From DAONJL01 sp035405645 [NCBI: bacterium] (GTDB lineage Bacteria; JAGOBX01; DAONJL01): 64,000 nucleotides of DNA. Shown one piece after another: positions 19,711 through 28,813 of the stretch. Both the position numbers and the translations under genes were made by a program. The stretch's first letter is position 1. Each line of letters begins with the position of its first letter. The notes beneath the pieces are model-generated. The model searched no databases, was not told the origin of the DNA, and worked only from the letters and a program-made list of their open reading frames with translations. The stretch covers positions 75,841 through 139,840 of the forward strand of contig DAONJL010000003.1 in NCBI GenBank assembly GCA_035405645.1, in the 5' to 3' direction.

Positions 19711-20940
19711 ATGAGGTTAATTATTATTGCAATGTTAATTGCATTAATTGCATTGCCAGTAATGGCAGAAATTAAAAATTTAAAAGTAACAGGTCATTTA
19801 AGATTTCGTGGTTATGCTATTAATAATGCTGATACATCTGATGCAATAAATGACCATATTGATTATTATGTTCAGAGAACATGGTTAGGAGTTGAAGGTG
19901 ATGTAACTGATAATATTTATGCAAAAATAATATTAGAAAATGAATTTGTATGGGGTAAAACAGGTGCACCAAATGATGATGCTGCTAATAATTCAATTAA
20001 CTTTGTCTATGCTTATGCAACATTAAAAAATTTATTAGGTCAACCATTATCTTTAACAGTTGGTCGTCAGCCATATAATTTAGGAAATGGTTTTATATTA
20101 TGGGATGCAGCAGATGGTTATGATGGAATGAAATTAACATATTCAGGTTCAAACTTTGCGCTTGATGTATTAAATTTAAAAACAAATGATGGGATTGGTG
20201 CTGCAGCAGCAGAAGTTGATTTTTATGGTATTGTTGGCGCATATAAAGGTATTGAGAAAAATACTTTAACAGCATATTGTTTAATTAATGACGATAATTC
20301 TGATACAACTACAAATGATATCAAAAGATTTATAGGATTAAGAGCAGAAGGAAGCATTCCATCAATTGATGCTTTAAGTTATATAGCAGAATATATTAAA
20401 CAGGGCGGCAAAGAAGAAAAAGCAGCAGGTGTAGAAACTGATTATGATGCTTCATTATTATATTTACAAGCAGGATATTTAATGAAAGATTTTTATAAAA
20501 CAACAATAATGGTAGAATATTTAAATACATCAGGCCAGGATGATGCAGATACAGACGACATAACAGCATTTTATGCACCATTACAGTCAATAATGGTTCC
20601 AGGTGGTGCGAATTTTGACCCAGGTTATGGTGATGCATTAAGAACTGTTGGTTATACACCAAATTATGTAAACGGTCTTAAATCAATTGCAATAGCAATA
20701 TCATCATCACCAACAGAAAAATTAACAGTTGGTGGCAAATATTATATGTTAAAGAGTGATGAAGATTATGATGCTGGCAAAAATAAATTAGGTAATTCAT
20801 TTGATTTATATGCTAAATATAATTTAGCAAAAGGAACAAATGTATGTGCAGTATACTCACAGTTTAATCCAAGTAGTGATTTAGGTGCAAATCTTGATAA
20901 TACAACTTATGGTGGCTTAGAATTAAGAATTGATTTTTAA
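19711..20940 (+). CDS. Outer-membrane beta-barrel porin, alginate-export-like
   Basis: This 409-residue protein has a signal peptide (residues 1-19, ending PVMA). The mature part alternates in beta-strand fashion and ends in IDF, a C-terminal aromatic typical of outer-membrane barrels. VTGHLRFRGYA near the start, DYYVQRTWLGVEGDVTDN, and LTVGRQPYNLGNGFILWD in the middle resemble the alginate-export (AlgE-like) porin family. It would form a channel in the outer membrane; the substrate cannot be read. It has a strong ribosome binding site (AAGGAGG) and a strong terminator directly after it, so it is probably an abundant monocistronic product. Confidence 0.8.
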   Translation: MRLIIIAMLIALIALPVMAEIKNLKVTGHLRFRGYAINNADTSDAINDHIDYYVQRTWLGVEGDVTDNIYAKIILENEFVWGKTGAPNDDAANNSINFVYAYATLKNLLGQPLSLTVGRQPYNLGNGFILWDAADGYDGMKLTYSGSNFALDVLNLKTNDGIGAAAAEVDFYGIVGAYKGIEKNTLTAYCLINDDNSDTTTNDIKRFIGLRAEGSIPSIDALSYIAEYIKQGGKEEKAAGVETDYDASLLYLQAGYLMKDFYKTTIMVEYLNTSGQDDADTDDITAFYAPLQSIMVPGGANFDPGYGDALRTVGYTPNYVNGLKSIAIAISSSPTEKLTVGGKYYMLKSDEDYDAGKNKLGNSFDLYAKYNLAKGTNVCAVYSQFNPSSDLGANLDNTTYGGLELRIDF

Positions 20941-20978
20941 TTTGCACTAAGTAAAAAAATTTTAAGCACAATATTTTA

Positions 20979-21018
20979 AAATCCTTCCTGTCAGTTTTGC
21001 TGGCAGGAAGGATTTTTT
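20979..21018 (+). terminator. Rho-independent terminator after the porin gene
   Basis: AATCCTTCCTGTCAG pairs with CTGGCAGGAAGGATT (one wobble) around a short loop and runs into TTTTTT. It is a strong GC-rich stem in AT-rich surroundings. Confidence 0.9.
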
Positions 21019-21192
21019 ATATTAAATAAAGTTTGTGGGATAAGTGGACTTTTAAGAGTGTAACATTTTCAGTAAGAGGTAAAATAATTAGTGTAATTAG
21101 TGGCAAAAAATAAAACGATATAATGATATTATATTTTTAAAAAACATATTAAATAGATTTATAATTATTCAATTTGAGATGATGAGGTGACG

Positions 21193-21222
21193 CCTGTCCC
21201 CAATAATCCTGTCCCCAATAAT
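21193..21222. repeat. 15-bp tandem duplication in an intergenic region
   Basis: CCTGTCCCCAATAAT occurs twice head to tail. A related GTCTGACCCCAAAGAA lies at 18526-18541 on the other side of the regulator/porin block. Confidence 0.6.
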
Positions 21223-21358
21223 GTTAATGTAAATTCAGGGCATAATTATTCGTGTAAATTAGTGTAAATTTATGGCTTATTTCATATTCTTGGCGATTTG
21301 TAGATTATTTATTATTCGTATTATTCATGGCAAATAAAATTGAAATGTTGCAATAAAT

Positions 21359-21490
21359 AACCACGAAGTGGTTGAATTTCAAATAGCCGAAGGTGTAAAC
21401 CTGCGGTTAAAAAGTCTAACATCCACCCCATCACGAAGCGGGTTGAATTTGTTTAGTGTAGAAATGTACACAGGTAAGAATGCCTGTGCC
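21359..21490 (+). repeat. REP-like double-hairpin element and a diverged second copy
   Basis: AACCAC-GAA-GTGGTT (21359-21373) is a perfect 6-bp stem with a GAA loop. CCG-A-AGGT-GTAA-ACCT-G-CGG (21387-21406) is a second stem. A diverged copy follows: CACGAAGCGGGTTGAATTT (21432-21450) and CACAGG...CCTGTG (21469-21488). The layout resembles REP elements mobilised by RAYT transposases. No RAYT gene lies in the window. Confidence 0.65.
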
Positions 21491-21809
21491 ACCCTGAATT
21501 TTTTTTTAGTACAGAATTCAGAGTGCAGAAAAAAATTGTTGAGCGATTTGAATTTTATATGAAAATATAGAGGGGATTAAAATTCACCTGCTGTCAGGGA
21601 GTCATAAATCTGATTACTTAATATTATCCATAAGTTTCACATACGGTTAATCAAAATTTATCTTTGAAATTTTTGTTATTAATGCGCATTTCAATTTAAT
21701 GGTTTAAAATTTATTTTCTAATTGTAATAATTATGTTTCTGGCAAAAATCGAGATTTTTTTTACTTTCGATATTAAATACTGGATTTAGGTTAAGATGGT
21801 AAAAAAATA
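21491..21809. other. Noncoding stretch with no recognised feature
   Basis: AT-rich text without a supported gene, hairpin terminator or promoter. It forms the end of the long spacer beyond the last gene of the minus-strand run. Confidence 0.5.
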
Positions 21810-22712
21810 TTATTCTTTTATTTTTATTATAAAAGTTTTAATACCAATTTGATGCCAGATTTTATAATTTGAATTTTTGCAAAAAATAATTGTAGGTGTT
21901 TTTAAAATTGCTGATAAATGACCAGGACCTGAATCATTGCCAATAAATAATCGCGCTGAACTTATTAATTCTGTTAATTCAATAATATCTTTATCAAAAT
22001 GATATTTTAATTTTTGTTTAAAAATGTTTTGTAAAAAAATAAATTCTTTTTCTTCAGCATAACTGCCAATTATATTTACTTTAAATTTTTTATTAAGAAA
22101 AAATTTTATTAATTTTATCCAAAAATGAATTGAAATATTTTTATTTTTACTACCACTACCAATGTGAATTACAATGCTCTTTTTTCTTTTTGAAATATTT
22201 TTATTTATGCAAATATACGCTGGATTTTTCTTAATTAATTCAATTTTATTTTTTGTAAAATTTAATGAATTAAAAAAGTGAAAAATAATATGATAATTAT
22301 GAAAATACAAATTACCCTTTAATATGTTATCATTAAAAATAATATCAAATTTAATTTGTGGCTGAAATGGCAGAATTATTAATTGGCTCTTTTTTTTTAG
22401 ATGTTTTTTTAAGTTTGTTAATAAGTGCGAGTCAGAGCTATTCGTAAAAATAATAATATAATCATTATTAAAAATAAACTCAAAAATATTTTTTTTTAAA
22501 TCAGAATAATTTGAAAATAAAGGTAATAATTCATCTGATGAAGAATCAATATTTTCGTTTATTAGATTGAAGTGAAAAAATAATTTAGCATATTTTTTAT
22601 TTGAAATTGTTCGAATATAATAATTTCTATTTTTAAGAATTTTTAAAAAGGATATAAGTAAAATAGTATCACCAAAAGCCCCGTCCCGCCAGATAAGTAT
22701 TTTTTTCATCAT
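21810..22712 (-). CDS. Glycosyltransferase family 9, heptosyltransferase-like
   Basis: This 300-residue GT9 protein adds a heptose or similar sugar to the LPS core at the inner membrane. The N-terminal GDTILLISFLKIL (about 14-26) is the family's first motif. IVIHIGSGSKNKNIS (about 180-195) is the linker to the second Rossmann domain. FIGNDSGPGHLSAILKTPTI (about 257-276) is the donor-binding signature. It is a little shorter than typical family members and much more divergent than the second GT9 gene at 29719. It is the last gene of the 14-gene minus-strand run, 5 bp after top6A. The exact acceptor is unknown. Confidence 0.8.
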   Translation of the reverse strand: MMKKILIWRDGAFGDTILLISFLKILKNRNYYIRTISNKKYAKLFFHFNLINENIDSSSDELLPLFSNYSDLKKNIFEFIFNNDYIIIFTNSSDSHLLTNLKKHLKKKSQLIILPFQPQIKFDIIFNDNILKGNLYFHNYHIIFHFFNSLNFTKNKIELIKKNPAYICINKNISKRKKSIVIHIGSGSKNKNISIHFWIKLIKFFLNKKFKVNIIGSYAEEKEFIFLQNIFKQKLKYHFDKDIIELTELISSARLFIGNDSGPGHLSAILKTPTIIFCKNSNYKIWHQIGIKTFIIKIKE

Positions 22713-22717
22713 AAGAA

Positions 22718-23803
22718 TTAAGGTAAAAATTTTTCTGGATGTCTTAATTTTTCTGGTAAATAATTATCAATCACATAATTTAATCCGTGTTTTGCCAATG
22801 CTTGTTGTTCTGCTCTAACGCCCATTTTTATTAGTTGTTCCATTGCAATTTGCCATTCTTTATGTGCTTTTATAAATGGGTCATTTTTTAATGCATCTTT
22901 TGCTCGTTTAATATCAACATCTTTTAATGGATGCGTAGGTAATTTATAATTAATTATATCATCAGGTAAAATACCTAATAATTTCGCTTGTGGCACACAA
23001 AAATATTTATTTATATGAGCAGCATTGCCACTACCAACTTTTAATGTTCGATAAATATTTGAAAAACCATAAGGGTCACCATCAACAAATACATAAACAG
23101 GTAAATTTTTTGCATCAGATAATCTTCTGATAAATCTACGACAGGCACGAGTCGGCACACCACCCATAGAAATTAATATGCAATTTGCTTTATCCCAATA
23201 TGAATGTTTTACGAGCCGCTGAAACATACCAGCTGTTTCTATAACTAATATAAATTTTGCTTTTGTTTCAAATTCAAGTTCTTCAACAGAAATAGGAATA
23301 GAATAAGCACCAGAGCCAAATTTAGTGCAATCTATTCTTAATGTTTTTCCTGTTGATGGGTCTTTATCTATAACAATTAATCTGCCAGCTACATCACCAC
23401 CTTTTTCTTCTGGTATAAATCCTAATTGTTCTCTATTTACTTCAAACATTGCTTCTATATCATCCATTACTGTATCTGATTCTGGCTGTTCATTAAATCT
23501 TGCATCGCCCCAATTTTTTGATACATAATACGCTTCTCGTTTTGTTGCTATATCATTTGAAACTATTAATTCTTTTGATAATGAAATCATTTTTAAAGTC
23601 TGTGCAAATGTTTTTACTGTATTTACTGTTAATGTTCTTATCTTTTTTTTGTCTAATATTTCAAAGTAACCTTTTTTCTTATCATATCTAACATTATTTA
23701 ATGAGCGAACAGGGAATTTTATTGATGGTTTTTTAAAGTTAAGTATTTTTTCATATATTTCTTTTGCGTTTTCTTTTATTGCATTTAATAATTTATTATT
23801 CAT
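22718..23803 (-). CDS. top6A: DNA topoisomerase VI subunit A (Spo11-like)
   Basis: This subunit cuts both DNA strands in the A2B2 type IIB topoisomerase. The 361-residue length is normal. KREAYY carries the catalytic tyrosine, most likely Y93. The Toprim acidic residues are visible in [11 protein letters not shown] (about 185-195) and in [15 protein letters not shown] (about 232-246). The start overlaps the end of the B-subunit gene by 8 bp, a coupled pair. The enzyme is typical of archaea and plants and rare in bacteria. No part of the active site looks damaged. Confidence 0.95.
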   Translation of the reverse strand: MNNKLLNAIKENAKEIYEKILNFKKPSIKFPVRSLNNVRYDKKKGYFEILDKKKIRTLTVNTVKTFAQTLKMISLSKELIVSNDIATKREAYYVSKNWGDARFNEQPESDTVMDDIEAMFEVNREQLGFIPEEKGGDVAGRLIVIDKDPSTGKTLRIDCTKFGSGAYSIPISVEELEFETKAKFILVIETAGMFQRLVKHSYWDKANCILISMGGVPTRACRRFIRRLSDAKNLPVYVFVDGDPYGFSNIYRTLKVGSGNAAHINKYFCVPQAKLLGILPDDIINYKLPTHPLKDVDIKRAKDALKNDPFIKAHKEWQIAMEQLIKMGVRAEQQALAKHGLNYVIDNYLPEKLRHPEKFLP

Positions 23804-25394
23804 TTATTTTACTCCTTTCTAAAACTTTTGTTAGATTATTTGTTAGTTCACTTACTTTTTTATCTGGAAATTCAAGAATCTCTTTTAATGCTTCAACAAC
23901 AACTGGAATATATTTTTCAATATACATTCTTTTTTTGTTATATTCTTCTTCGCGTTTTTTTCTTTTTAAAAACATAGCAAGTCGTCTGCCGCATTCTTGT
24001 AAAGCTAATTTTATTTCTTTGATTATTTCAGGATAATGTGCTATTGCTTCTTTTGCTTCACTTGTATATGGAACCCAAACCGAAGCAATATGAACTAAAA
24101 ACACAGCAGGCGCAGTTGGTAAAGCACCTGGATTTTGTTGTAGACCATAACTTTTCCAGTTAATTGATAAAATTGTTTTTGTGATTGCACAACTTGATTG
24201 TTGATAAATTAAAGGAACTCTATTTGCCACTCTTAATACTTTTACAAGAGTTTTATCATCTTCATTATCATCATTTAATTCAACACCATTATTTTCAATA
24301 TTTTCTTTTTCTTTACCATAAGCAATTGCAGCTTCTATTTGAAATGGATTACCACGATATACTGCTGGTGGTCTTGTTATAGATGTTATAAATTCTGGTT
24401 CTATGACATTTTTTAATCCTTTGATTAATATTTCTTCGCCAATTGGTGCAATACATTCTGCTGATGGAGCAAGTATTTTTACTTCTTGCATTGCTTTATA
24501 TACTTTTTCGATTTCTTCTAATGAAAAATTTTTATAATTTTTATTTTCTTTGATGCCTGATTTTATTATTATTTCTGTTGCAACTTTATCTGATATTCTT
24601 GAAAATTCTGATTTTAAAAATTTTTTTAATGAATTTGCTTTGCTCATTTTTAACATATTTATAAATTTACCAAATTCAACACCATAAGGATGTGGCTTTA
24701 TCTCTTTTGTCTGTTTTGGTAATTCATTTGTTAATCGTTCAAATATTCGTGGTTCTTCATCCATTAATTTATAAATAATTTTTAAATGTGGATTTGCTAT
24801 TGAAGTTAATTCTATATATTCATCAACTGATTGCCTACCTTTCTGATATTTTCCAATTAAATTCATCTCTATCCTGATTCCTTGTTCTTTTTCCCATTGT
24901 ATTTCCTCAAATTTTACTATTTCAGGTTGATTCTTTTGTGTGTTTATTCTTAACTCATAGTAATAACCTTCATTTTTATTTTTTATTTTTGATTTTATTA
25001 TTGTTGGTTTTCCTGTTGTTAATTGGCTATACATTACAGCAGCAGAAATACCTAAACCTTGCTGGCCTCTGCTCATTTTTAATGTGTGAAATTTTGAACC
25101 ATATAATAGTTTTCCAAATATTTTTGGAATTTCACTTTTGATTATCCCTGGTCCATTATCTTCAACTATTATTTGATATTCGTCATTATTAATATTTTTG
25201 ATTTCAACATAAATTTCAGGTAATATATTTGCTTCTTCGCATGCATCAAGTGAATTATCTACTGCTTCTTTTACTGATGTTATTAATGCTCGTTTGGGAT
25301 TATCAAAACCAAGTAAATGTCTATTTTTTTCAAAAAATTCAGATATTGAAATTTCGCGTTGTTTTTTCCCTAATTGTGTAGCTATATCACTCAT
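23796..25394 (-). CDS. top6B: DNA topoisomerase VI subunit B (GHKL ATPase)
   Basis: This 532-residue subunit binds and hydrolyses ATP to close the strand-passage gate. The Bergerat fold is intact: [12 protein letters not shown] (N-box, N47), VEDNGPGI and [18 protein letters not shown] small H2TH-like middle segment and the transducer domain follow, with IEAAIAYG and the [25 protein letters not shown] stretch characteristic of Top6B. The ATG has a good ribosome binding site (AAAGGAGATG). With top6A it should supply a complete decatenating/relaxing enzyme. Gyrase genes are not in this window. Confidence 0.95.
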   Translation of the reverse strand: MSDIATQLGKKQREISISEFFEKNRHLLGFDNPKRALITSVKEAVDNSLDACEEANILPEIYVEIKNINNDEYQIIVEDNGPGIIKSEIPKIFGKLLYGSKFHTLKMSRGQQGLGISAAVMYSQLTTGKPTIIKSKIKNKNEGYYYELRINTQKNQPEIVKFEEIQWEKEQGIRIEMNLIGKYQKGRQSVDEYIELTSIANPHLKIIYKLMDEEPRIFERLTNELPKQTKEIKPHPYGVEFGKFINMLKMSKANSLKKFLKSEFSRISDKVATEIIIKSGIKENKNYKNFSLEEIEKVYKAMQEVKILAPSAECIAPIGEEILIKGLKNVIEPEFITSITRPPAVYRGNPFQIEAAIAYGKEKENIENNGVELNDDNEDDKTLVKVLRVANRVPLIYQQSSCAITKTILSINWKSYGLQQNPGALPTAPAVFLVHIASVWVPYTSEAKEAIAHYPEIIKEIKLALQECGRRLAMFLKRKKREEEYNKKRMYIEKYIPVVVEALKEILEFPDKKVSELTNNLTKVLERSKINE

Positions 25395-25421
25395 AAAATC
25401 ATCTCCTTTATTCGCATTCTA

Positions 25422-27053
25422 TCATTTACTAATGTCATTTATCTTATCTAAATATTCTTTTGACTTTAAACCAAAATAACTTTCAGGATAATATTTTTTA
25501 GCTTTTACAAAATATTTTTTAGCATTTAGAAAATCATTTTTAGCATAATAAAGCGAACCTAAGTGATAAAAAACTTCTGCATTTTCTTTATTATTTTCAA
25601 TTTCAATTTTTTTTACATAATCATTAAGTATTCTTTCAGCTTCCTGTAAATTGCCCATTTTAAAATAAAGCCATCCCATTGTTTCATAATATGCAATATT
25701 ATTTTTTTTATTGTATAATTCCTGAATTATTTTAAAAGCAAAATCAATATTTTGTTCAAGTTCTCCATAATTTAATGCAAGTAAATTATTTAATTCGAGT
25801 CGTTCTTCATCATTTACTTTTTTTTGAATTTCTTTTATTAGATTTAGTGATTCTTGAAATTGTCCATTTGTATAATATAGTCCTGCTAAAAATAATTCCA
25901 GACTTTTATTTTTATTTTTTATTTTTTCAATATAAGAAATTGTTTCTTTAAGAGAATGTGAGTAATAATAATCTTTTGCTTTTAATTCAATTATAAAATT
26001 ATTATTTGAAAAATAAAAAATAAAAGCGAATAAAAAGTAGAAAAAAATAATAAGAATAAAATATTTTATAGAAGAAAAAATTTTAAATAAAGAATATTTT
26101 TTATTTTTAACACGATAAAATTCAATAATAAAAAAAATAATGAAGAAAGAAAAGGCAAAAATAAAGAGATGTAAAAAAGAGATTTTTAATAAAAGATTAA
26201 ATCTATCAAGAAAAAAAATTAAAAGAAAAAGATTAATAAAAAATTTAATTTCAATATTATATCTAATAGTAAAATGATAATCAGAATTAAGACAAAAGAA
26301 AAAACTTAAAAAGAAGAAAATAATTGAAATAAAAAAATTGCCGATTAATAAAGCATAAACAAGTGAGACAATAATAGCAGAAAATAAATAAGATATTTTT
26401 AATCTAAGTTTATTATAAAAAAAACCTCTAAAAAAAACTTCTGTTGCAATTGGTTCTATTATTAAAAAATTCAATATTATAAGGAAATAAAAATAATAAT
26501 TATTACTTATTTCAAAAATCCAGAAATAAGTATCAGAGATGAATGCTTCAGATAATTTCTGAATTTTAATAATAAAAAGAATTGGTAAAACAAAAAGTAA
26601 AGAAGAAAAAAATAAAAGATAAAAATAATTATTAGTATGTGAAATTTTATTCAAACCAAAGATATAAATACTGATATTTCTTTTAATAGAAACAAAATAA
26701 TATGGTAAAAAAAACAATAAAAGATTAGCAATAGTATAAATAATAAAAGTAATTAGGAAATAATATTGAGAATTAAGTTGATAATTAAAATAAAATTTTA
26801 ATAAATAACGATTAAAAGAAATAATAAAAATAAAGTAAATAAATAAAGTTAGAAGAATTTCCCAGATTTTCCAGGGAAGAGGGTCAGCAAGAGCTTTTAA
26901 AATTTCAACTTGATAATTTATTTTGTTAATGAATATTTTTAAAAAATCTGTTTTACAATTTGGACAATATCTATCTTCAATAGAAAAATCACTTTTACAA
27001 ACAGGACATTTATAATTTAGTTCTTTTTTAAATTTTTCAAAATCTTTTTCCAT
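25422..27053 (-). CDS. Zinc-ribbon / CPBP-like membrane protein / TPR fusion with altered active site
   Basis: This 543-residue protein opens with a zinc ribbon (C16-x2-C19, C30-x2-C33). About ten hydrophobic segments follow (about 65-345), then four or five TPR-like helical pairs (about 365-540). Residues 200-215 (EPIATEVFFRGFFYNKL) match motif 1 of the CPBP/Abi (CAAX protease) family, but the first glutamate of EExxxR is T204. The motif 2 histidine of FxxxH is replaced by I237 in YALLI. It may therefore be an inactive homologue, with TPRs for partner binding in the cytoplasm. It overlaps the upstream cyclo-ligase gene by 17 bp. Confidence 0.7.
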   Translation of the reverse strand: MEKDFEKFKKELNYKCPVCKSDFSIEDRYCPNCKTDFLKIFINKINYQVEILKALADPLPWKIWEILLTLFIYFIFIISFNRYLLKFYFNYQLNSQYYFLITFIIYTIANLLLFFLPYYFVSIKRNISIYIFGLNKISHTNNYFYLLFFSSLLFVLPILFIIKIQKLSEAFISDTYFWIFEISNNYYFYFLIILNFLIIEPIATEVFFRGFFYNKLRLKISYLFSAIIVSLVYALLIGNFFISIIFFFLSFFFCLNSDYHFTIRYNIEIKFFINLFLLIFFLDRFNLLLKISFLHLFIFAFSFFIIFFIIEFYRVKNKKYSLFKIFSSIKYFILIIFFYFLFAFIFYFSNNNFIIELKAKDYYYSHSLKETISYIEKIKNKNKSLELFLAGLYYTNGQFQESLNLIKEIQKKVNDEERLELNNLLALNYGELEQNIDFAFKIIQELYNKKNNIAYYETMGWLYFKMGNLQEAERILNDYVKKIEIENNKENAEVFYHLGSLYYAKNDFLNAKKYFVKAKKYYPESYFGLKSKEYLDKINDISK

Positions 27054-27630
27054 CTTTAATTCTCATTTCATTTTCTGTAATATAACCATCTAATTGTACA
27101 TCGTTTGGCTCATTAATAATTTTATTAATAATTTGAAAACTATATGCTAAACCAATTTTTAATTTTGTTATATGTTCTTTTAAAAACTTATCAAAATAAC
27201 CAGCACCATAACCAATGCGATTAAAATTATTATCAAAAACAATACCAGGCACAAATATAATTTCAAAATCAATATTTATATCATTATTTAATGGTTCATA
27301 AATTTTATATCTTCCAATTTTTAATAAATTTATATCAAATAATTGCACCGGCAAAATAATTTTTTTTTCAATATTTATTTTTGGAACTGTAATCTTATAA
27401 TTTTCATTTAATAATATTTTTATTAATTCAAAAGTATCAACTTCATTTTCTTTTGAAACATAAATAAAAATAGATTTTAAATTATTTTTTTTAATAAAAT
27501 CAAGAACATTTATTTTAATTTTGTGATTATAATCAGATAGCAGATTTTTATCATAATTCTGGCGAATAGCAAGAAATTTTTTTCTTAAATGAACTTTTGA
27601 TAATTCAGTCAGGTTAGCAAAATCATTCAT
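27037..27630 (-). CDS. 5-formyltetrahydrofolate cyclo-ligase
   Basis: The enzyme turns 5-formyl-THF into 5,10-methenyl-THF with ATP, salvaging folate in the cytoplasm. The 197-residue length is normal. LRKKFLAIRQ at the N-terminus is the nucleotide-binding helix. FVPGIVFDNNFNRIGYGAGYFDKFL (about 135-160) is the family signature with the GYG.GYFD core. The gene lies within the overlapping minus-strand run, 4 bp into its upstream neighbour. Confidence 0.9.
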   Translation of the reverse strand: MNDFANLTELSKVHLRKKFLAIRQNYDKNLLSDYNHKIKINVLDFIKKNNLKSIFIYVSKENEVDTFELIKILLNENYKITVPKINIEKKIILPVQLFDINLLKIGRYKIYEPLNNDINIDFEIIFVPGIVFDNNFNRIGYGAGYFDKFLKEHITKLKIGLAYSFQIINKIINEPNDVQLDGYITENEMRIKDGKRF

Positions 27631-27959
27631 TTTTGAAATTCTTGTTCATTATAATTAAAATCAAATTTTGATCTTCCAAATAGCCAACGCGGTATATCCC
27701 AGGTGCCCCAAAATAAATATAAAAAGAATAAGAATATAAATAAAAATAAAATAAAAATTGCTGTTCTAATCATAGGTTGATGTCCATACCATTCTTTATA
27801 TAATGGTTTTGATTTTTTTATTTTTATCTTTTTATATTGACCATCTTTATCTAAATTTATTACTTTTACTTCTCTACCTATTAATTTTGAGTAAAATTTT
27901 TTAATATAAAAAAATAATTTTGATAAAATGAATTTTAATATATTTAGTATCTTTTTCAT
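27627..27959 (-). CDS. Small single-pass membrane protein of unknown function
   Basis: This 110-residue protein is strongly basic at the N-terminus (IKKFYSKLIGREVKVINL) and has one transmembrane segment at about 66-86. A short tail contains WGTWDIPRWLFGRSKFD. It overlaps both neighbours by 4 bp, so it is cotranslated with the Gx-transporter-like and cyclo-ligase genes. No family was recognised. Confidence 0.65.
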   Translation of the reverse strand: MKKILNILKFILSKLFFYIKKFYSKLIGREVKVINLDKDGQYKKIKIKKSKPLYKEWYGHQPMIRTAIFILFLFIFLFFLYLFWGTWDIPRWLFGRSKFDFNYNEQEFQK

Positions 27960-28465
27960 AATTTTACTTTAATTTTTTTTATAATTAAATTTGTTAAAAA
28001 AGCATTCAATAAACCTGTAAAAAAAGAAAAAATATACATATATTGATAATAATACAATATATTTATTTGTTTTGCAATAAAAATTGCTAAAAAAGTAAAA
28101 AGTAAAAATGAATTTAAAATCGAACCTGCTGAACTAATAGAATAAATTGAAATAAATTTAGAAAGATAATAAAATAAAAGATATTGAAAAAGAATTGAAA
28201 AAAAATTTGAAAAAATTGAAGCATAAAAAATAAGTGAAAAAAAAGTTCCACTTAAAATTGAACCTATTATTATTTTTAATATATTTATTCCTAATATTTC
28301 TAATAATGAAAAATTATTAAAAATCAGAAATAAAGTGATAATATGTGAAAAACCAAATCTTAAAAAAGGGATAGGTAATTTTATAATATTTTCAATATAA
28401 TAAATAAGCGAACTTATAATCAATATTAGAGACCAGAAAGCAATTTTATTATTTTGTGATAGCAT
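27956..28465 (-). CDS. Gx transporter family / heptaprenyl diphosphate synthase component I-like membrane protein
   Basis: This 169-residue protein has five or six membrane segments. The start, YYIENIIKLPIPFLRFGFSHIITLF, matches the E...PIPFLR.G.sN pattern of the family annotated as heptaprenyl diphosphate synthase component I or Gx transporter. Such proteins are often encoded beside a NusG-domain-II protein, as here (17 bp overlap with 28449-28811). It probably moves a small molecule linked to isoprenoid or quinone metabolism; the substrate is unknown. Confidence 0.75.
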   Translation of the reverse strand: MLSQNNKIAFWSLILIISSLIYYIENIIKLPIPFLRFGFSHIITLFLIFNNFSLLEILGINILKIIIGSILSGTFFSLIFYASIFSNFFSILFQYLLFYYLSKFISIYSISSAGSILNSFLLFTFLAIFIAKQINILYYYQYMYIFSFFTGLLNAFLTNLIIKKIKVKL

Positions 28466-28811
28466 CTAAGTTTTTATCTTTATCTTCATTTTCAATTGTA
28501 ATAAAAATTCCATTTGGTGCGCAAATTATTATTTGATTTTCTTTATATATTTTACCTGTTTTTATACATAATTTATTTGGACAAGGTGATTCAAGCATTT
28601 CTACACTTCTATTTGATATTTTTATTTTACTTATTCCTATTTTACCTTTAATTGTTAGAATCTGGTCTTCACTTAATTTTAATATTTGTGTTGTTTCAGG
28701 ACTCACAATTTTTACATATCTTTTTGAATATTTGAATTTTTGTGGTTTTAAAAAAAAGAATACATAAAAAATAAATAATACTAAAAAAAATATTATATCA
28801 TATTTTTTCAT
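28449..28811 (-). CDS. NusG domain II-containing membrane-anchored protein
   Basis: This 120-residue protein has an N-terminal membrane anchor (about 5-22) followed by a NusG domain II fold. The paired motifs SPCPNKLCIKTG (about 75-86) and IIICAPNGIFITIE (about 93-106) are diagnostic. It is not the transcription factor NusG. It recurs next to Gx transporters, and the gene pair is preserved here, which supports both calls. It probably sits on the outer face of the membrane. Confidence 0.8.
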   Translation of the reverse strand: MKKYDIIFFLVLFIFYVFFFLKPQKFKYSKRYVKIVSPETTQILKLSEDQILTIKGKIGISKIKISNRSVEMLESPCPNKLCIKTGKIYKENQIIICAPNGIFITIENEDKDKNLDAITK

Positions 28812-28813
28812 TT

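Noticed and set aside
21368-21562. A 64-residue forward frame in the spacer before the GT9 gene
   Set aside because: It lies inside the REP-like palindromes, has no ribosome binding site, and its protein sequence is only the translation of the repeat.
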